DNA of 42,248 bases from Pseudomonadota bacterium (GTDB taxonomy: Bacteria; Pseudomonadota; Alphaproteobacteria; Rhodobacterales; Rhodobacteraceae): contig JAFEFU010000004.1 of the NCBI GenBank assembly GCA_018240425.1, positions 1 through 42,248 on the forward strand, given 5' to 3'. A program made the position numbers and the translations under genes. Below the pieces are notes generated by a model. That model did not search any database and was not told the origin of the DNA. It saw nothing but the letters and a program-made list of their open reading frames with translations. Numbering within the stretch: the stretch's first letter is position 1; every line of letters begins with the position of its first letter. Shown piece by piece: positions 33,627 to 41,945 of the stretch.

Positions 33627-35350
33627 GCGGCGGCCTGCGGGGCGATGGGCGGACGGGCGGCGGAAAGGCGCGCGAAGCCCAGGGCGTCGAGCACCTGGTC
33701 GCGGGGGCCGAAGGCGCGGACCCCGCCATCCCCCAGCGCCAGCAGCAGGTCGCAGTCGCGCACCAGCGCTTGGCGGTGCGCGGTGAGGATGGTGGCGCCG
33801 CCGGCTGCGCGATGGCGGCGGAGGAGCCGCGAGAGCGCCAGCGCCCCTTCGGCGTCGAGCGCGGTGTCAGGCTCGTCCAGGAGCAGCAGAGGGGGGCTGC
33901 CGAACAGCGCACGGGCAAGGCAGATGCGCTGGATCTGGCCGCCCGACAGGGGGGTGTGCCCCGGGTGCAGGCGGGTCGTGTAGCCGTCGGCCAGGCCCGA
34001 GATCATCTCGTGCGCCCCGGCGGCGCGGGCGGCGGCGACAACGGCGGCGGGGTCGGGAGGAGGGCGCAGGCGGGCGATGTTGTCGGCAATCGTCCCGTCG
34101 AAGAGGGCAGCGGCCTGGGGCAGGTAGCCGATGGCGGCGGCACGCTCGGCGGGGGCGAGCCGATGAAGGCCCGCGCTGCCCAGGCGGACCTCGCCGGCGG
34201 CAGGGGAGCAGAGTCCGGCCAGCGTCCGCATCAGCATGGTCTTCCCCGACCCGGACGGGCCGATGACGCCGAGAACTTCGCCCGGCCCGACCGACAGGGA
34301 GAGGCCGGAGAGGCACAGCCCGCCGCCGCCGGGCGCGCGGACGGCGAGGCCCTGCACCGACAGGCGCGGCGGAATGGAGGAGGTAGAGGCCGCGGCGGGC
34401 GGCGGCACCGGGCCTTCCAGGGCCGACAGCCGCCGCCAGGCGGAGAGGCCGCGTTCGGCAAGGGGCCAGCCGCCGATCAGCGCCTCGAGCGGCGAGAGAG
34501 CGCGGCCGGTGAGGATCGAGGCCGCCGACATCGCGCCTGCGGACACCTCGCCGCGCAGGCAGAGCCAGGCCGCAAGCGCCAGCATCGCCGATTGCAGGAG
34601 GAGGCGGGCCGCGCGCGTCGCCGCGGTGGCCAGGCCCGCGGTGTCGGCGAGGCGCGCCTCGGCCAGGCCGGCCAGACGGCGGCACTCCTGCCAGCGCCCG
34701 GCGGCGGGGGCCTGCAGGGCGAAGGCCGCCACCTCGTCGGGGCGAAGGACGAACTGGCTGGCGGCATGGTCTGCGGCGAGGGCGGCGGCGGCTGCCGCGC
34801 GCGTCAGGGCCCGGACGCGGCCATGCGCCGCCCAGGTGATGAGGAGGAGGGCCGCGCCGCCCGCCCCGGCGACAAGCCCGAGCAGCGGGTGAAGCAGGCA
34901 GAGTGCCCCCAGAAACAGCGGCAGCCACGGCAGGTCCATCGCCGCCAGCGTCACCGGCGCGGCGATGGCGCGACCGAGCGCGTCGATGTCGCGCAGAGGT
35001 GCGGCCCCGCCCGGGCTGTCCGCGGGCAGGGCGAGAAGCGCGGGAAAGACCCGGCCATCGAGCATCTGGCGGACATGGTCGGCGCAGCGCGCGAGGATCC
35101 GCGTGCGGGCCACATCGGCAACCGCCATGAGGCCGAAACAGAAGACGACGAGCAGGAACAGCGCGGCGAGGGTTTCGGACGAACGGGCAGGCAGCACCCG
35201 GTCATAGACCTGAAGCATGAACAGCGGCCCGGTCAGCATCAGCAGGTTGACGAAAGCCGAGAAGAGGGCGCAGGCTGTCAGTGCCGGCCTGCACGGGCCG
35301 AACAGCCCGTCCGTGACCGTTTCCGCTGCCCGCCCCGGTTCCCTGACCAT
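33623..35350 (-). CDS. type I secretion ABC transporter (PrtD/HlyB type)
   Basis: 575 residues. The N-terminal half is a six-helix permease domain (about 20-300) and the C-terminal half an ATPase. In the ATPase are Walker A GPSGSGKT at 364-371, the Q-loop Gln near 412 (YLPQAAALFDGTIADNIA), the signature LSGGQ at 468-472, Walker B LLLLDEPD near 488-495 and the switch His near 525. The absence of an N-terminal C39 peptidase domain, together with the FMLQVYDRVLPARSSETL segment, is typical of the PrtD branch that exports RTX proteases and lipases. No substrate or TolC gene is seen. It is divergent from mlaA. Confidence 0.94.
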   Translation of the reverse strand: MVREPGRAAETVTDGLFGPCRPALTACALFSAFVNLLMLTGPLFMLQVYDRVLPARSSETLAALFLLVVFCFGLMAVADVARTRILARCADHVRQMLDGRVFPALLALPADSPGGAAPLRDIDALGRAIAAPVTLAAMDLPWLPLFLGALCLLHPLLGLVAGAGGAALLLITWAAHGRVRALTRAAAAAALAADHAASQFVLRPDEVAAFALQAPAAGRWQECRRLAGLAEARLADTAGLATAATRAARLLLQSAMLALAAWLCLRGEVSAGAMSAASILTGRALSPLEALIGGWPLAERGLSAWRRLSALEGPVPPPAAASTSSIPPRLSVQGLAVRAPGGGGLCLSGLSLSVGPGEVLGVIGPSGSGKTMLMRTLAGLCSPAAGEVRLGSAGLHRLAPAERAAAIGYLPQAAALFDGTIADNIARLRPPPDPAAVVAAARAAGAHEMISGLADGYTTRLHPGHTPLSGGQIQRICLARALFGSPPLLLLDEPDTALDAEGALALSRLLRRHRAAGGATILTAHRQALVRDCDLLLALGDGGVRAFGPRDQVLDALGFARLSAARPPIAPQAAA

Positions 35351-35482
35351 GTTCCGTTCCTTCTGAAGCAGAATTGCCCCATCCGCCGCACAGTTGCCCG
35401 GGGCGGCTTGAAACCCGGGCCGGCGAAATCTATGGCTACGCAGGAGAGTTCATTGACCCGCCAGGCCGAAGCTAAGAGCCAC

Positions 35483-36259
35483 ATGTTGAAATTCCCTTTC
35501 CTTATTCCGGGCCGGGCCGGTGCGCTGGCGCCGATGGCTGCCCTGGCCCTGACCGTGGTCGCTGCGGGCTGCGCGCCCTCGGTGCCGGGCCAGCAGATCA
35601 ACGATCCCTACGAGCGGCAGAACCGGGCGGTCCACGGGTTCAACCTGGCCGTTGACCGGGCGCTGTTCGGCGACGGCCACGTCAAGGGCGCGATCCCGAC
35701 GATCCCGACGCCGGTCACAATCGGATTTTCCAACTTCGCCTCGAACCTCGGGATGCCGAGTGCGGTCCTGAACAATCTGCTGCAATTGAAGCCGGTGCCG
35801 GCCGCGCAGGACACGCTTCGCTTTGCCGTCAACTCGACCTTCGGCATCGGCGGGCTGTTCGATCCTGCCTCGGCCCTGGGTATCGAGGCCAGGGAGGCCG
35901 ATTTCGGCGGTACGCTGCATGTCTGGGGCGTGCCCGAGGGCGCCTATCTCGAGGCGCCGCTGATCGGCCCCTCGACCGAGCGGGATCTGGCCGGTCTTGC
36001 GGTCGATATCGCCATCGATCCGGTCAACACGGTGGTCGGGCGCCGGGATGGTGCCTATATCAATGGCGGCCGTCTGATGGCGAAGGTCGGCAACCGCCAG
36101 CGGTTCGCCAGCACCTATGAGTCGATCCTTTATGAAAGTGCCGACAGCTATGCCCAGTCCCGCCTTGTCTATCTGCAGAAACGTCATTTCGAGCTGGGGA
36201 TCGAGGAAGACACGCCCGATCCCTCGGCCGACCCCGCGGCGGGCGCCAATGGCAGGTGA
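35483..36259 (+). CDS. mlaA: MlaA (VacJ) lipoprotein
   Basis: 258 residues. A lipoprotein signal ends in VVAAGC, with the acylated Cys at about residue 30. The MlaA domain follows: NDPYERQNRAVHGFNLAVDRALF near 42-64, LNNLLQLKP near 94, FAVNSTFGIGGLFDPA near 114, and the end YESILYESADSYAQSRLVYLQKR. MlaA sits in the outer membrane and removes misplaced phospholipids from the outer leaflet. I chose ATG 35483 (MLKFPFLIP), which gives a normal lipoprotein signal; an upstream ATG at 35432 would add 17 residues. The 3' end overlaps mlaC by 11 bases. Confidence 0.94.
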   Translation: MLKFPFLIPGRAGALAPMAALALTVVAAGCAPSVPGQQINDPYERQNRAVHGFNLAVDRALFGDGHVKGAIPTIPTPVTIGFSNFASNLGMPSAVLNNLLQLKPVPAAQDTLRFAVNSTFGIGGLFDPASALGIEAREADFGGTLHVWGVPEGAYLEAPLIGPSTERDLAGLAVDIAIDPVNTVVGRRDGAYINGGRLMAKVGNRQRFASTYESILYESADSYAQSRLVYLQKRHFELGIEEDTPDPSADPAAGANGR

Positions 36260-36848
36260 TCTGAACCGCCGCGGCGTCGGCGCGCTGGGACTGGGCGCGC
36301 TGGCGCTGGGCCTTCTGCCCCGCGCCGCACGGGCGCTGACCGTCGACGAGGCGCGCGCGCTGGTGGACAAGCTGATCGCCGAGATCAACGCCGTCATCAA
36401 CTCGGGCGCCAGCGAAAGCGCGATGTTCGTCAAGTTCGAGTCGATCTTCGACCGCTATGCCGATGTCGACTACATCGCCCAGTCGGCATTGGGGCCGGCG
36501 GGACGGCAGGCCAGCGCCGCGCAGAAGGCCGCGTTCAAGACCGCCTTCCGCCGTTATCTGGCGGTGAAGTACGGCAAGCGGTTCCGCGAGTTCATCGGCG
36601 GCACGATCGTCGTGACCGATGCGCGCCCGCTGAAAAGCTTCTACGAGGTCATCTCGCAGGCCAAGCTGCCAGGGCAGAATCCATTCGAGGTGCGCTGGCA
36701 GGTGTTCGACAAGTCGGGCCAGGACAAGTTCTTCAACATCATCATCGAAGGCGTGAACATGCTGTCGGCCGAGCGCACCGAGATCGGCGCGCTTCTCGAC
36801 AAGAACGGCGGCAACATCGACAAGATGATCGCCAGCCTGAAGGGGTAA
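36249..36848 (+). CDS. mlaC: MlaC-family periplasmic phospholipid-binding protein
   Basis: 199 residues. MlaC shuttles phospholipid between MlaA and the inner-membrane MlaFEDB complex. The N-terminus MAGDLNRRGVGALGLGALALG has a twin-arginine pattern rather than a plain Sec signal, ending near RAARA. The Ttg2 domain includes FESIFDRYADVDYIAQSALG near 58-77, FKTAFRRYLAVKYGKRF near 95-111, and VIIEGV-like FFNIIIEGVNMLSAERTEI near 161. The start at 36249 overlaps the mlaA end, which shows tight coupling. The mlaFED genes are not here. It is convergent with the PBP gene. Confidence 0.92.
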   Translation: MAGDLNRRGVGALGLGALALGLLPRAARALTVDEARALVDKLIAEINAVINSGASESAMFVKFESIFDRYADVDYIAQSALGPAGRQASAAQKAAFKTAFRRYLAVKYGKRFREFIGGTIVVTDARPLKSFYEVISQAKLPGQNPFEVRWQVFDKSGQDKFFNIIIEGVNMLSAERTEIGALLDKNGGNIDKMIASLKG

Positions 36849-36858
36849 GGCCGGACCG

Positions 36859-36881
36859 GAAGCCTGCCGGTGGCAGCCTTC
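36859..36881. terminator. hairpin between mlaC and the PBP gene
   Basis: GAAGCCTGCC/GGCAGCCTTC, a 10-base stem with one mismatch and a 3-base loop, sits between the two convergent genes. It is a plausible bidirectional terminator without a long T-run. Confidence 0.4.
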
Positions 36882-36924
36882 TCCCCCGAACGCCCGCGCG
36901 CGTCGGGCTGGCCGGGAATGCCGC

Positions 36925-39126
36925 TCAGTTCCCGCCGAGGATTCCAAGAAGGATCTCGCCCAGCGTCTGCCCGCCCTGGGGTTTCGGCTCGGCCGGCGGC
37001 TGGCCGCTTCCGTCGGCCTGGAAGACCTCGCCCGGATAGGTGGGCGCGGTCGGAACCTGAGGCTGCGGAAGTTCCTCGGGCCGGATCATCGGTAGGGGCA
37101 GCGGCTGCACGCCGTCGTGGATGCGGACCATCACCTCGTGCCAGATCTGGGCGGGCAGGCCGCCGCCGGTCACGCCGGTCAGCGGCGAATTGTCGTCATA
37201 TCCCATCCAGACGCCGACCACATAGTCGGCGGTGAAGCCGATGAACCAGGCGTCGCGGGCCGACTGGGTGGTGCCGGTCTTGCCCGCGGCCTGCCAGCCG
37301 TCCAGCCGCGCCCGCCGCCCGGTGCCACGCTCGATCACCTGGCTCATCATGTAGATCAGCTGGCGGTCGGCCTGTTCGGAGATCACCCTCTCGCCCATGC
37401 CGCCGTCCTGGCCCATCAGCGGCGTGTCGTCGCCCTTGATGCGCAGGTCGACAAGGCCGTAGGGCTTGACCGACGAGCCGCCGTTGAGGATGCCGGCATA
37501 GGCGCCGGTCATCTCGAGCAGGGTCGATTCCGACACGCCGAGCGCGACCGCCGGACCGGCGGCAAGGTCGGAGGCAAAGCCGAACTGGCTGGCGACCTGG
37601 CGCACCGCGTCGAGGCCGGCGCGCTGCGAGACGCGCACCGTCGCGGTGTTGACCGAATGGGCCAGCGCGTCGGTGTAGCTGATCATGCCCGAAAAGCCCG
37701 GGTCGTAGTTCTTGGGGCACCAGTCGCCCGAGCCCTTGACGAACAGGCAGACCGGGGAATCGTCGACCAGCGAATTCTCGGTGTCGCCAAGATCAAGCGC
37801 CGCGGCATAGACGAAGGGCTTGAAGGTCGATCCGGTCTGGCGGCGGGCCTGGGTGGCGCGGTTGAAGGCGCCCGAGACCGCCGATTCGCGCCCGCCCACC
37901 ATCGCGCGCACCGCGCCGTCGGCCGACATGACGACGACCGCGGCCTCGGTCTTCGATCCGTCCTTGAGCTTGCTGGCGAAGACGCTGGCCACGGCATCTT
38001 CGGCCTGCTTTTGCAGCTTCTGGTCGAGGGTGGTCTGGATCACCACGTCCTCGGTCGTGTCCTTGGTCAGGAAATCGGGGCCGCTGTCCATGACCCAGTC
38101 GGCGAAATAGCCGCCGGCGCGGGCCTGAGCGGCCTTGGACAGCTGCGCGGGATGGTCGATGGCGTCCTTGTATTCGGCGTCGGTCAGGTAACCCTGCTCG
38201 TGCATCAGCCCCAGGACCACCCCTGCCCGGTCGCGGGCGCGCTGGAGGTTGTTCGTGGGCGCATAGGAGGACGGCGCCTTCAAAAGGCCGGCCAGCATCG
38301 CCGCCTCGGCCGGCGAGACGTTGGCGGCCGACTTGCCGAAATAGCGCTGGCTGGCGGCCTCGAAGCCGCGGGCGCCGGCACCGAGATAGGCGCGGTTGAG
38401 GTAGAGCGTCAGGACATCCTTCTTGCCGTACTTCGCCTCGAGCGCGATGGCGTAGGGAATTTCCTTCAGCTTGCGCTTCAGCCCGCCCGAGCGGCAGTCG
38501 TCCTCGTAGTCCGATTCCGACTTCCACACCTTCGGATCGTAGGGCACGCCCAGGCAGAGGAGTTTCGCCAACTGTTGGGTAATGGTCGAGCCGCCGTTGC
38601 CCTGGAAGGGGCCGCGGCCCTCGCGCATGTTGATGGTGATGGCGCTGATGATGCCGCGCGGGCTGATGGCGAAGTGGCTGTAGTAATGCTTGTCCTCGGT
38701 GGCGAGGATGGCATGCAGAAGGTTGGGCGAAACGCTGTCGGCGGTGATCTGGCCGCCGAAGGTCTCGCCGCGCCAGGCAAAGACCTGGTTGTTGCGGTCG
38801 AGAAGCGTGACCGAGCCGCGCGCCCGCGCGTCGATCAGTTGGCCGAGAGGCGGCAACTGGGAATAGTAGTAGGCGCAGATGGCGAAAAGGATGAAGGCGG
38901 CGAACAGCGCGACGCGCAGGCCGAGGCCCCAGGCCAGCCGCCAGATCATGCCGAAGATCGCGGCGAAGAAGCGCAGGATGAAGTTGCCACCCCGTCCGCC
39001 CCGGCTGCCCCCGCGGCCACCCTTGCGCGGGCGGCGCGGCTTTGGTGCCTTGGGCGCGGCAGGCTTTTGCGGCCGTTCCGCGGCGTAACGCCTGTCGGCG
39101 ACAAGCGGGGGCTTTCTGCCGGCCAT
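36925..39126 (-). CDS. class A penicillin-binding protein (transglycosylase/transpeptidase)
   Basis: 733 residues. A basic cytoplasmic head rich in Lys, Arg and Gly (residues 20-48, with GGRGGSRGGRGG) precedes one membrane helix at about 65-87. The glycosyltransferase-51 domain has the catalytic Glu144 in ATEDKHYYSHF and GGSTITQQLAK near 178-188. The transpeptidase domain has the nucleophile motif STFK (Ser433, Lys436), SVN at 491-493 and KTGTT at 616-620. It polymerises and cross-links peptidoglycan, as in the PBP1 family. The acidic/Pro-Gln tail (about 690-733) is low-complexity. It is divergent from the ammonium transporter gene, with about 250 bases between. Confidence 0.95.
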   Translation of the reverse strand: MAGRKPPLVADRRYAAERPQKPAAPKAPKPRRPRKGGRGGSRGGRGGNFILRFFAAIFGMIWRLAWGLGLRVALFAAFILFAICAYYYSQLPPLGQLIDARARGSVTLLDRNNQVFAWRGETFGGQITADSVSPNLLHAILATEDKHYYSHFAISPRGIISAITINMREGRGPFQGNGGSTITQQLAKLLCLGVPYDPKVWKSESDYEDDCRSGGLKRKLKEIPYAIALEAKYGKKDVLTLYLNRAYLGAGARGFEAASQRYFGKSAANVSPAEAAMLAGLLKAPSSYAPTNNLQRARDRAGVVLGLMHEQGYLTDAEYKDAIDHPAQLSKAAQARAGGYFADWVMDSGPDFLTKDTTEDVVIQTTLDQKLQKQAEDAVASVFASKLKDGSKTEAAVVVMSADGAVRAMVGGRESAVSGAFNRATQARRQTGSTFKPFVYAAALDLGDTENSLVDDSPVCLFVKGSGDWCPKNYDPGFSGMISYTDALAHSVNTATVRVSQRAGLDAVRQVASQFGFASDLAAGPAVALGVSESTLLEMTGAYAGILNGGSSVKPYGLVDLRIKGDDTPLMGQDGGMGERVISEQADRQLIYMMSQVIERGTGRRARLDGWQAAGKTGTTQSARDAWFIGFTADYVVGVWMGYDDNSPLTGVTGGGLPAQIWHEVMVRIHDGVQPLPLPMIRPEELPQPQVPTAPTYPGEVFQADGSGQPPAEPKPQGGQTLGEILLGILGGN

Positions 39127-39383
39127 CTGCTGCTCTTCCGGTGTTGTTCTTGTGCTTTTGCGGCGACCATAGCCGGTTCCGCCGCCGATGTGGAGATGTG
39201 CCGGCCTCCTGTCAACTTCTCCGGGCGGTGAAAAAACGGGCAGACTTTCCCCGATCTGCCGAAAAAGCGGGAAGTGGCCGGTCTTGCGCCCCGGCGGGCG
39301 GGCAAAAGCTTGCGTCGCCGCACTGCGGCGATCCCATTTGGGTCCAGGCGCGGCACTCCTGCGGCGCGGACGGGAGGCGGGGG

Positions 39384-40712
39384 GTGAAGGTGAACCTGGC
39401 GGGACGGATCAAGCCGAAGGCGATTGGGCCTGCCCTCTTGGCGCTGGCGGCCTCTCCGGCGCTGGCCGAGGGCGCGCCGGTCGTCGACAAGGGCGACGTG
39501 GCCTGGATGATGACCTCCACGGCGCTGGTGCTGTTCATGACCATTCCGGGGCTGGCGCTGTTTTATGGCGGGCTGGTACGGGCCAAGAACATGCTGTCGG
39601 TGCTGATGCAGACGACGATGATCGCCTGCATGGTGATGGTGATCTGGGTGGTCTATGGCTATTCCTTCACTTTCGGCGGCGGCACCGGGCCGTTCTGGGG
39701 CGGGCTGGGCAAGCTGTTCCTGAGGGGCGTGACGCCCGAGACGACGGTGGCGACCTTTTCGGCGGGCTATGTCCTGCCGGAATATGTGTTCATCGCCTTT
39801 CAGATGACATTCGCCGCGATCACGCCGGCGCTGATCATCGGGGCCTGGGCCGAGCGGGTGAAGTTCCGGTCGGTGCTTCTGTTCATGGCGCTGTGGGTGA
39901 CGTTCGCCTATTTCCCGATCGCGCACATGGTCTGGGACGCGAACGGGCTCTTGTTCAAGATGGGGGCGATCGACTTTGCCGGCGGCACGGTCGTGCATAT
40001 CAATGCCGGGATCGCGGCCTTTGTCGGCTGCCTGGTGATCGGCAAGCGCGTCGGGTTCGGGCGCGAGAACATGGCGCCGCATTCGATGGTGATGACCATG
40101 ATTGGCGCGTCGATGCTGTGGGTCGGCTGGTTCGGCTTCAACGCCGGGTCGAACCTCGAGGCAAACGGCGGCGCGGCCCTGGCGATGTTCAACACCTTCG
40201 TCGCCACGGCGGCGGCGGCGCTGGCCTGGTCGGCGGTGGAAAGCCTGCAGCGCGGCAAGGCGTCGATGCTGGGTGCGGCGTCGGGGATGGTGGCGGGGCT
40301 GGTGGCGATCACCCCGGCCTGCGGCACGGTCGGACCGGTGGGCGGCATGGCGCTGGCGGCGCTGGCGGCGGTGGTCTGCTATTTCTTCGTGACGGTGGTG
40401 AAGAACCGCTTCGGCTATGACGACAGCCTGGACGTGTTCGGCGTCCATTGCGTCGGCGGCATCCTGGGCGCGATCGGCACCGGCATCTTCTCGGCGGCCT
40501 CGCTGGGCGGGGTCAGGGGCGGTGACTATTCGATCGCCGCGCAGACCTGGATCCAGATCGAGGCGGTGGCGCTGACGCTGGTCTGGTCGGGGGTGGTATC
40601 GTTCGTGCTCTACAAGCTGGTGGACATGGTCTTCGGCCTGCGGGTCGACGGCGACAGCGAACGCCAGGGTCTGGACCTGACCTCGCACGGCGAGGCCGCC
40701 TATCACGGATAG
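39384..40712 (+). CDS. amtB: ammonium transporter
   Basis: 442 residues, eleven membrane segments after a cleavable signal peptide (MKVNLAGRIKPKAIGPALLA, continuing to cleavage near Ala28). The Amt signature DFAGGTVVHINAGIAAFVG carries the first pore histidine; the second is in DVFGVHCVGGILGAIGTGIF. The first helix pair includes ALFYGGLVRAKNML. The start is a GTG at 39384-39386, supported by GGGAGG at 39372-39377; no usable ATG exists upstream. There is no glnK beside it, unlike many amtB loci, and I found no good sigma-54 site. It is convergent with the aminotransferase gene. Confidence 0.95.
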   Translation: MKVNLAGRIKPKAIGPALLALAASPALAEGAPVVDKGDVAWMMTSTALVLFMTIPGLALFYGGLVRAKNMLSVLMQTTMIACMVMVIWVVYGYSFTFGGGTGPFWGGLGKLFLRGVTPETTVATFSAGYVLPEYVFIAFQMTFAAITPALIIGAWAERVKFRSVLLFMALWVTFAYFPIAHMVWDANGLLFKMGAIDFAGGTVVHINAGIAAFVGCLVIGKRVGFGRENMAPHSMVMTMIGASMLWVGWFGFNAGSNLEANGGAALAMFNTFVATAAAALAWSAVESLQRGKASMLGAASGMVAGLVAITPACGTVGPVGGMALAALAAVVCYFFVTVVKNRFGYDDSLDVFGVHCVGGILGAIGTGIFSAASLGGVRGGDYSIAAQTWIQIEAVALTLVWSGVVSFVLYKLVDMVFGLRVDGDSERQGLDLTSHGEAAYHG

Positions 40713-40714
40713 GC

Positions 40715-40747
40715 ACGGCCGGGGACGGGGCAGCGCCCCCGGGCCGT
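40715..40747. terminator. hairpin between convergent amtB and aminotransferase genes
   Basis: ACGGCC at 40715-40720 pairs with GGCCGT at 40742-40747, and inner GGGGC pairs with GCCCC, with a small bulge. A bidirectional terminator is likely. Confidence 0.5.
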
Positions 40748-40752
40748 TGTGC

Positions 40753-41934
40753 TCAGATGCCGACGGCGAGGATGGCGCGGGCCAGAACCGGGACGGTCGC
40801 GCGGTTCAGCCCGGCGATGTTCAGGCGCGAATCGCCGACCATGTAGATGCCATGTTCGGCGCGCAGCCGTTCGACCTGTTCGGGCGTCGCGCCGAGGCGC
40901 GAGAACATGCCGCGGTGCTGGGCGAGAAAGCCGAAACGGTCCGACCCCGACAGGTCGCGCAACTCGCGCGCCAGCTGGCCGCGGAGCGCAAGCATCCCTT
41001 TGCGGATCTCCTCGAGTTCGGACCTCCAGTCGGACCTCAGCCCCTCGTCGGTCAGGATGGTGGTGACGATGCGGGCGCCGTGGTCGGGCGGGAAGGAATA
41101 GTTCTGCCGGTTCAGGAAAGCCAGGTTGGCCTGGGTCACGTTGCGTTGCGCCGGGGCGGACAGCGCGGCCAGAACCCCGGTGCGTTCGCGGTAGATGCCG
41201 AAATTCTTGCTGCACGAGGCGGCGATCAGTGCCTCGGGCAGGCGCGACGCGATCAGGCGGGTGCCGGCGGCGTCGGCCTCGAGCCCGTCGCCGAAGCCCT
41301 GGTAGGCGAGGTCGACCAAGGGCACCGCGCCGGTCCTTTCCAGGAGCGCGGCGACCTCGGCCCATTCGGGCAGCGTGAGGTTGGCGCCGGTCGGGTTGTG
41401 GCAGCAGCCGTGCAGCAGCACCACGTCGCCCGCCTTGACGCCCGCCAGATCGGCCATCATGGCCCCGAAATCGACGCCGCGCGTTTCGCCGTCGAAATAG
41501 CGGTAGGGGCGCCAGGTCATGCCGAGGTAGGTCAGGATCGCGGTGTGGTTGGGCCAGGTCGGGTCCGACACCCAGACGGTGGCGCCGGGGGCGGCCATGC
41601 GGATCAGTTCGAACGCCTGGCGGATGGCGCCGGTGCCGCCGGGGGTGGCGACCGAGGCGAGCCGGTCGGCGGCGAGCGCCGGGCCGAGGATCATCCCGGT
41701 GATGGCGGCGTTGAATTCCGGCTCGCCCGCAAGTCCGGTATAGGTCTTGGTGGTCTGGCTTTCCCACAGCCGGTGTTCGGCGGCCTTGACCGCGCGCATG
41801 ACCGGCGTGAGGCCGGTCGCGTCCTTGTAGACGCCGACGCCGAGGTCGATCTTGTCCGCGCGCGGGTCGGCGCGGAACTGGCCCATCAGTTGCAGGATCT
41901 TGTCCGCGGGCTGCGGCTTCAGCGCGTTCAGCAT
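40753..41934 (-). CDS. aspartate/aromatic amino-acid aminotransferase (class I)
   Basis: 393 residues. A fold-type I PLP aminotransferase with DLGVGVYKDATG near 30-41, YTGLAGEPEF near 65, the HNPTG motif at 179-183 (HGCCHNPTGANLT), PLP Lys243 in SCSKNFGIYRER and the substrate arginine near the C-terminus in GDSRLNIAGLN. The AspC/TyrB family transaminates aspartate and aromatic amino acids; the preference cannot be settled here. The start at 41934 (MLNALKPQPADKIL) is the typical one. It follows the sulfurtransferase gene by 11 bases on the same strand. Confidence 0.94.
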   Translation of the reverse strand: MLNALKPQPADKILQLMGQFRADPRADKIDLGVGVYKDATGLTPVMRAVKAAEHRLWESQTTKTYTGLAGEPEFNAAITGMILGPALAADRLASVATPGGTGAIRQAFELIRMAAPGATVWVSDPTWPNHTAILTYLGMTWRPYRYFDGETRGVDFGAMMADLAGVKAGDVVLLHGCCHNPTGANLTLPEWAEVAALLERTGAVPLVDLAYQGFGDGLEADAAGTRLIASRLPEALIAASCSKNFGIYRERTGVLAALSAPAQRNVTQANLAFLNRQNYSFPPDHGARIVTTILTDEGLRSDWRSELEEIRKGMLALRGQLARELRDLSGSDRFGFLAQHRGMFSRLGATPEQVERLRAEHGIYMVGDSRLNIAGLNRATVPVLARAILAVGI

Positions 41935-41945
41935 GGCTTGTCCTT

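Noticed and set aside
33557..35482. A very long plus-strand frame in front of mlaA
   Set aside because: It is antisense to the type I secretion genes, rich in Arg/Gly/Ala as expected from a shadow frame, and lacks any domain.
39285..39300. Sigma-54 promoter for amtB (GTGGCCGGTCTTGCGC)
   Set aside because: The distance between the GG and GC elements is 8 instead of 10 bases, so it does not fit a -24/-12 site.
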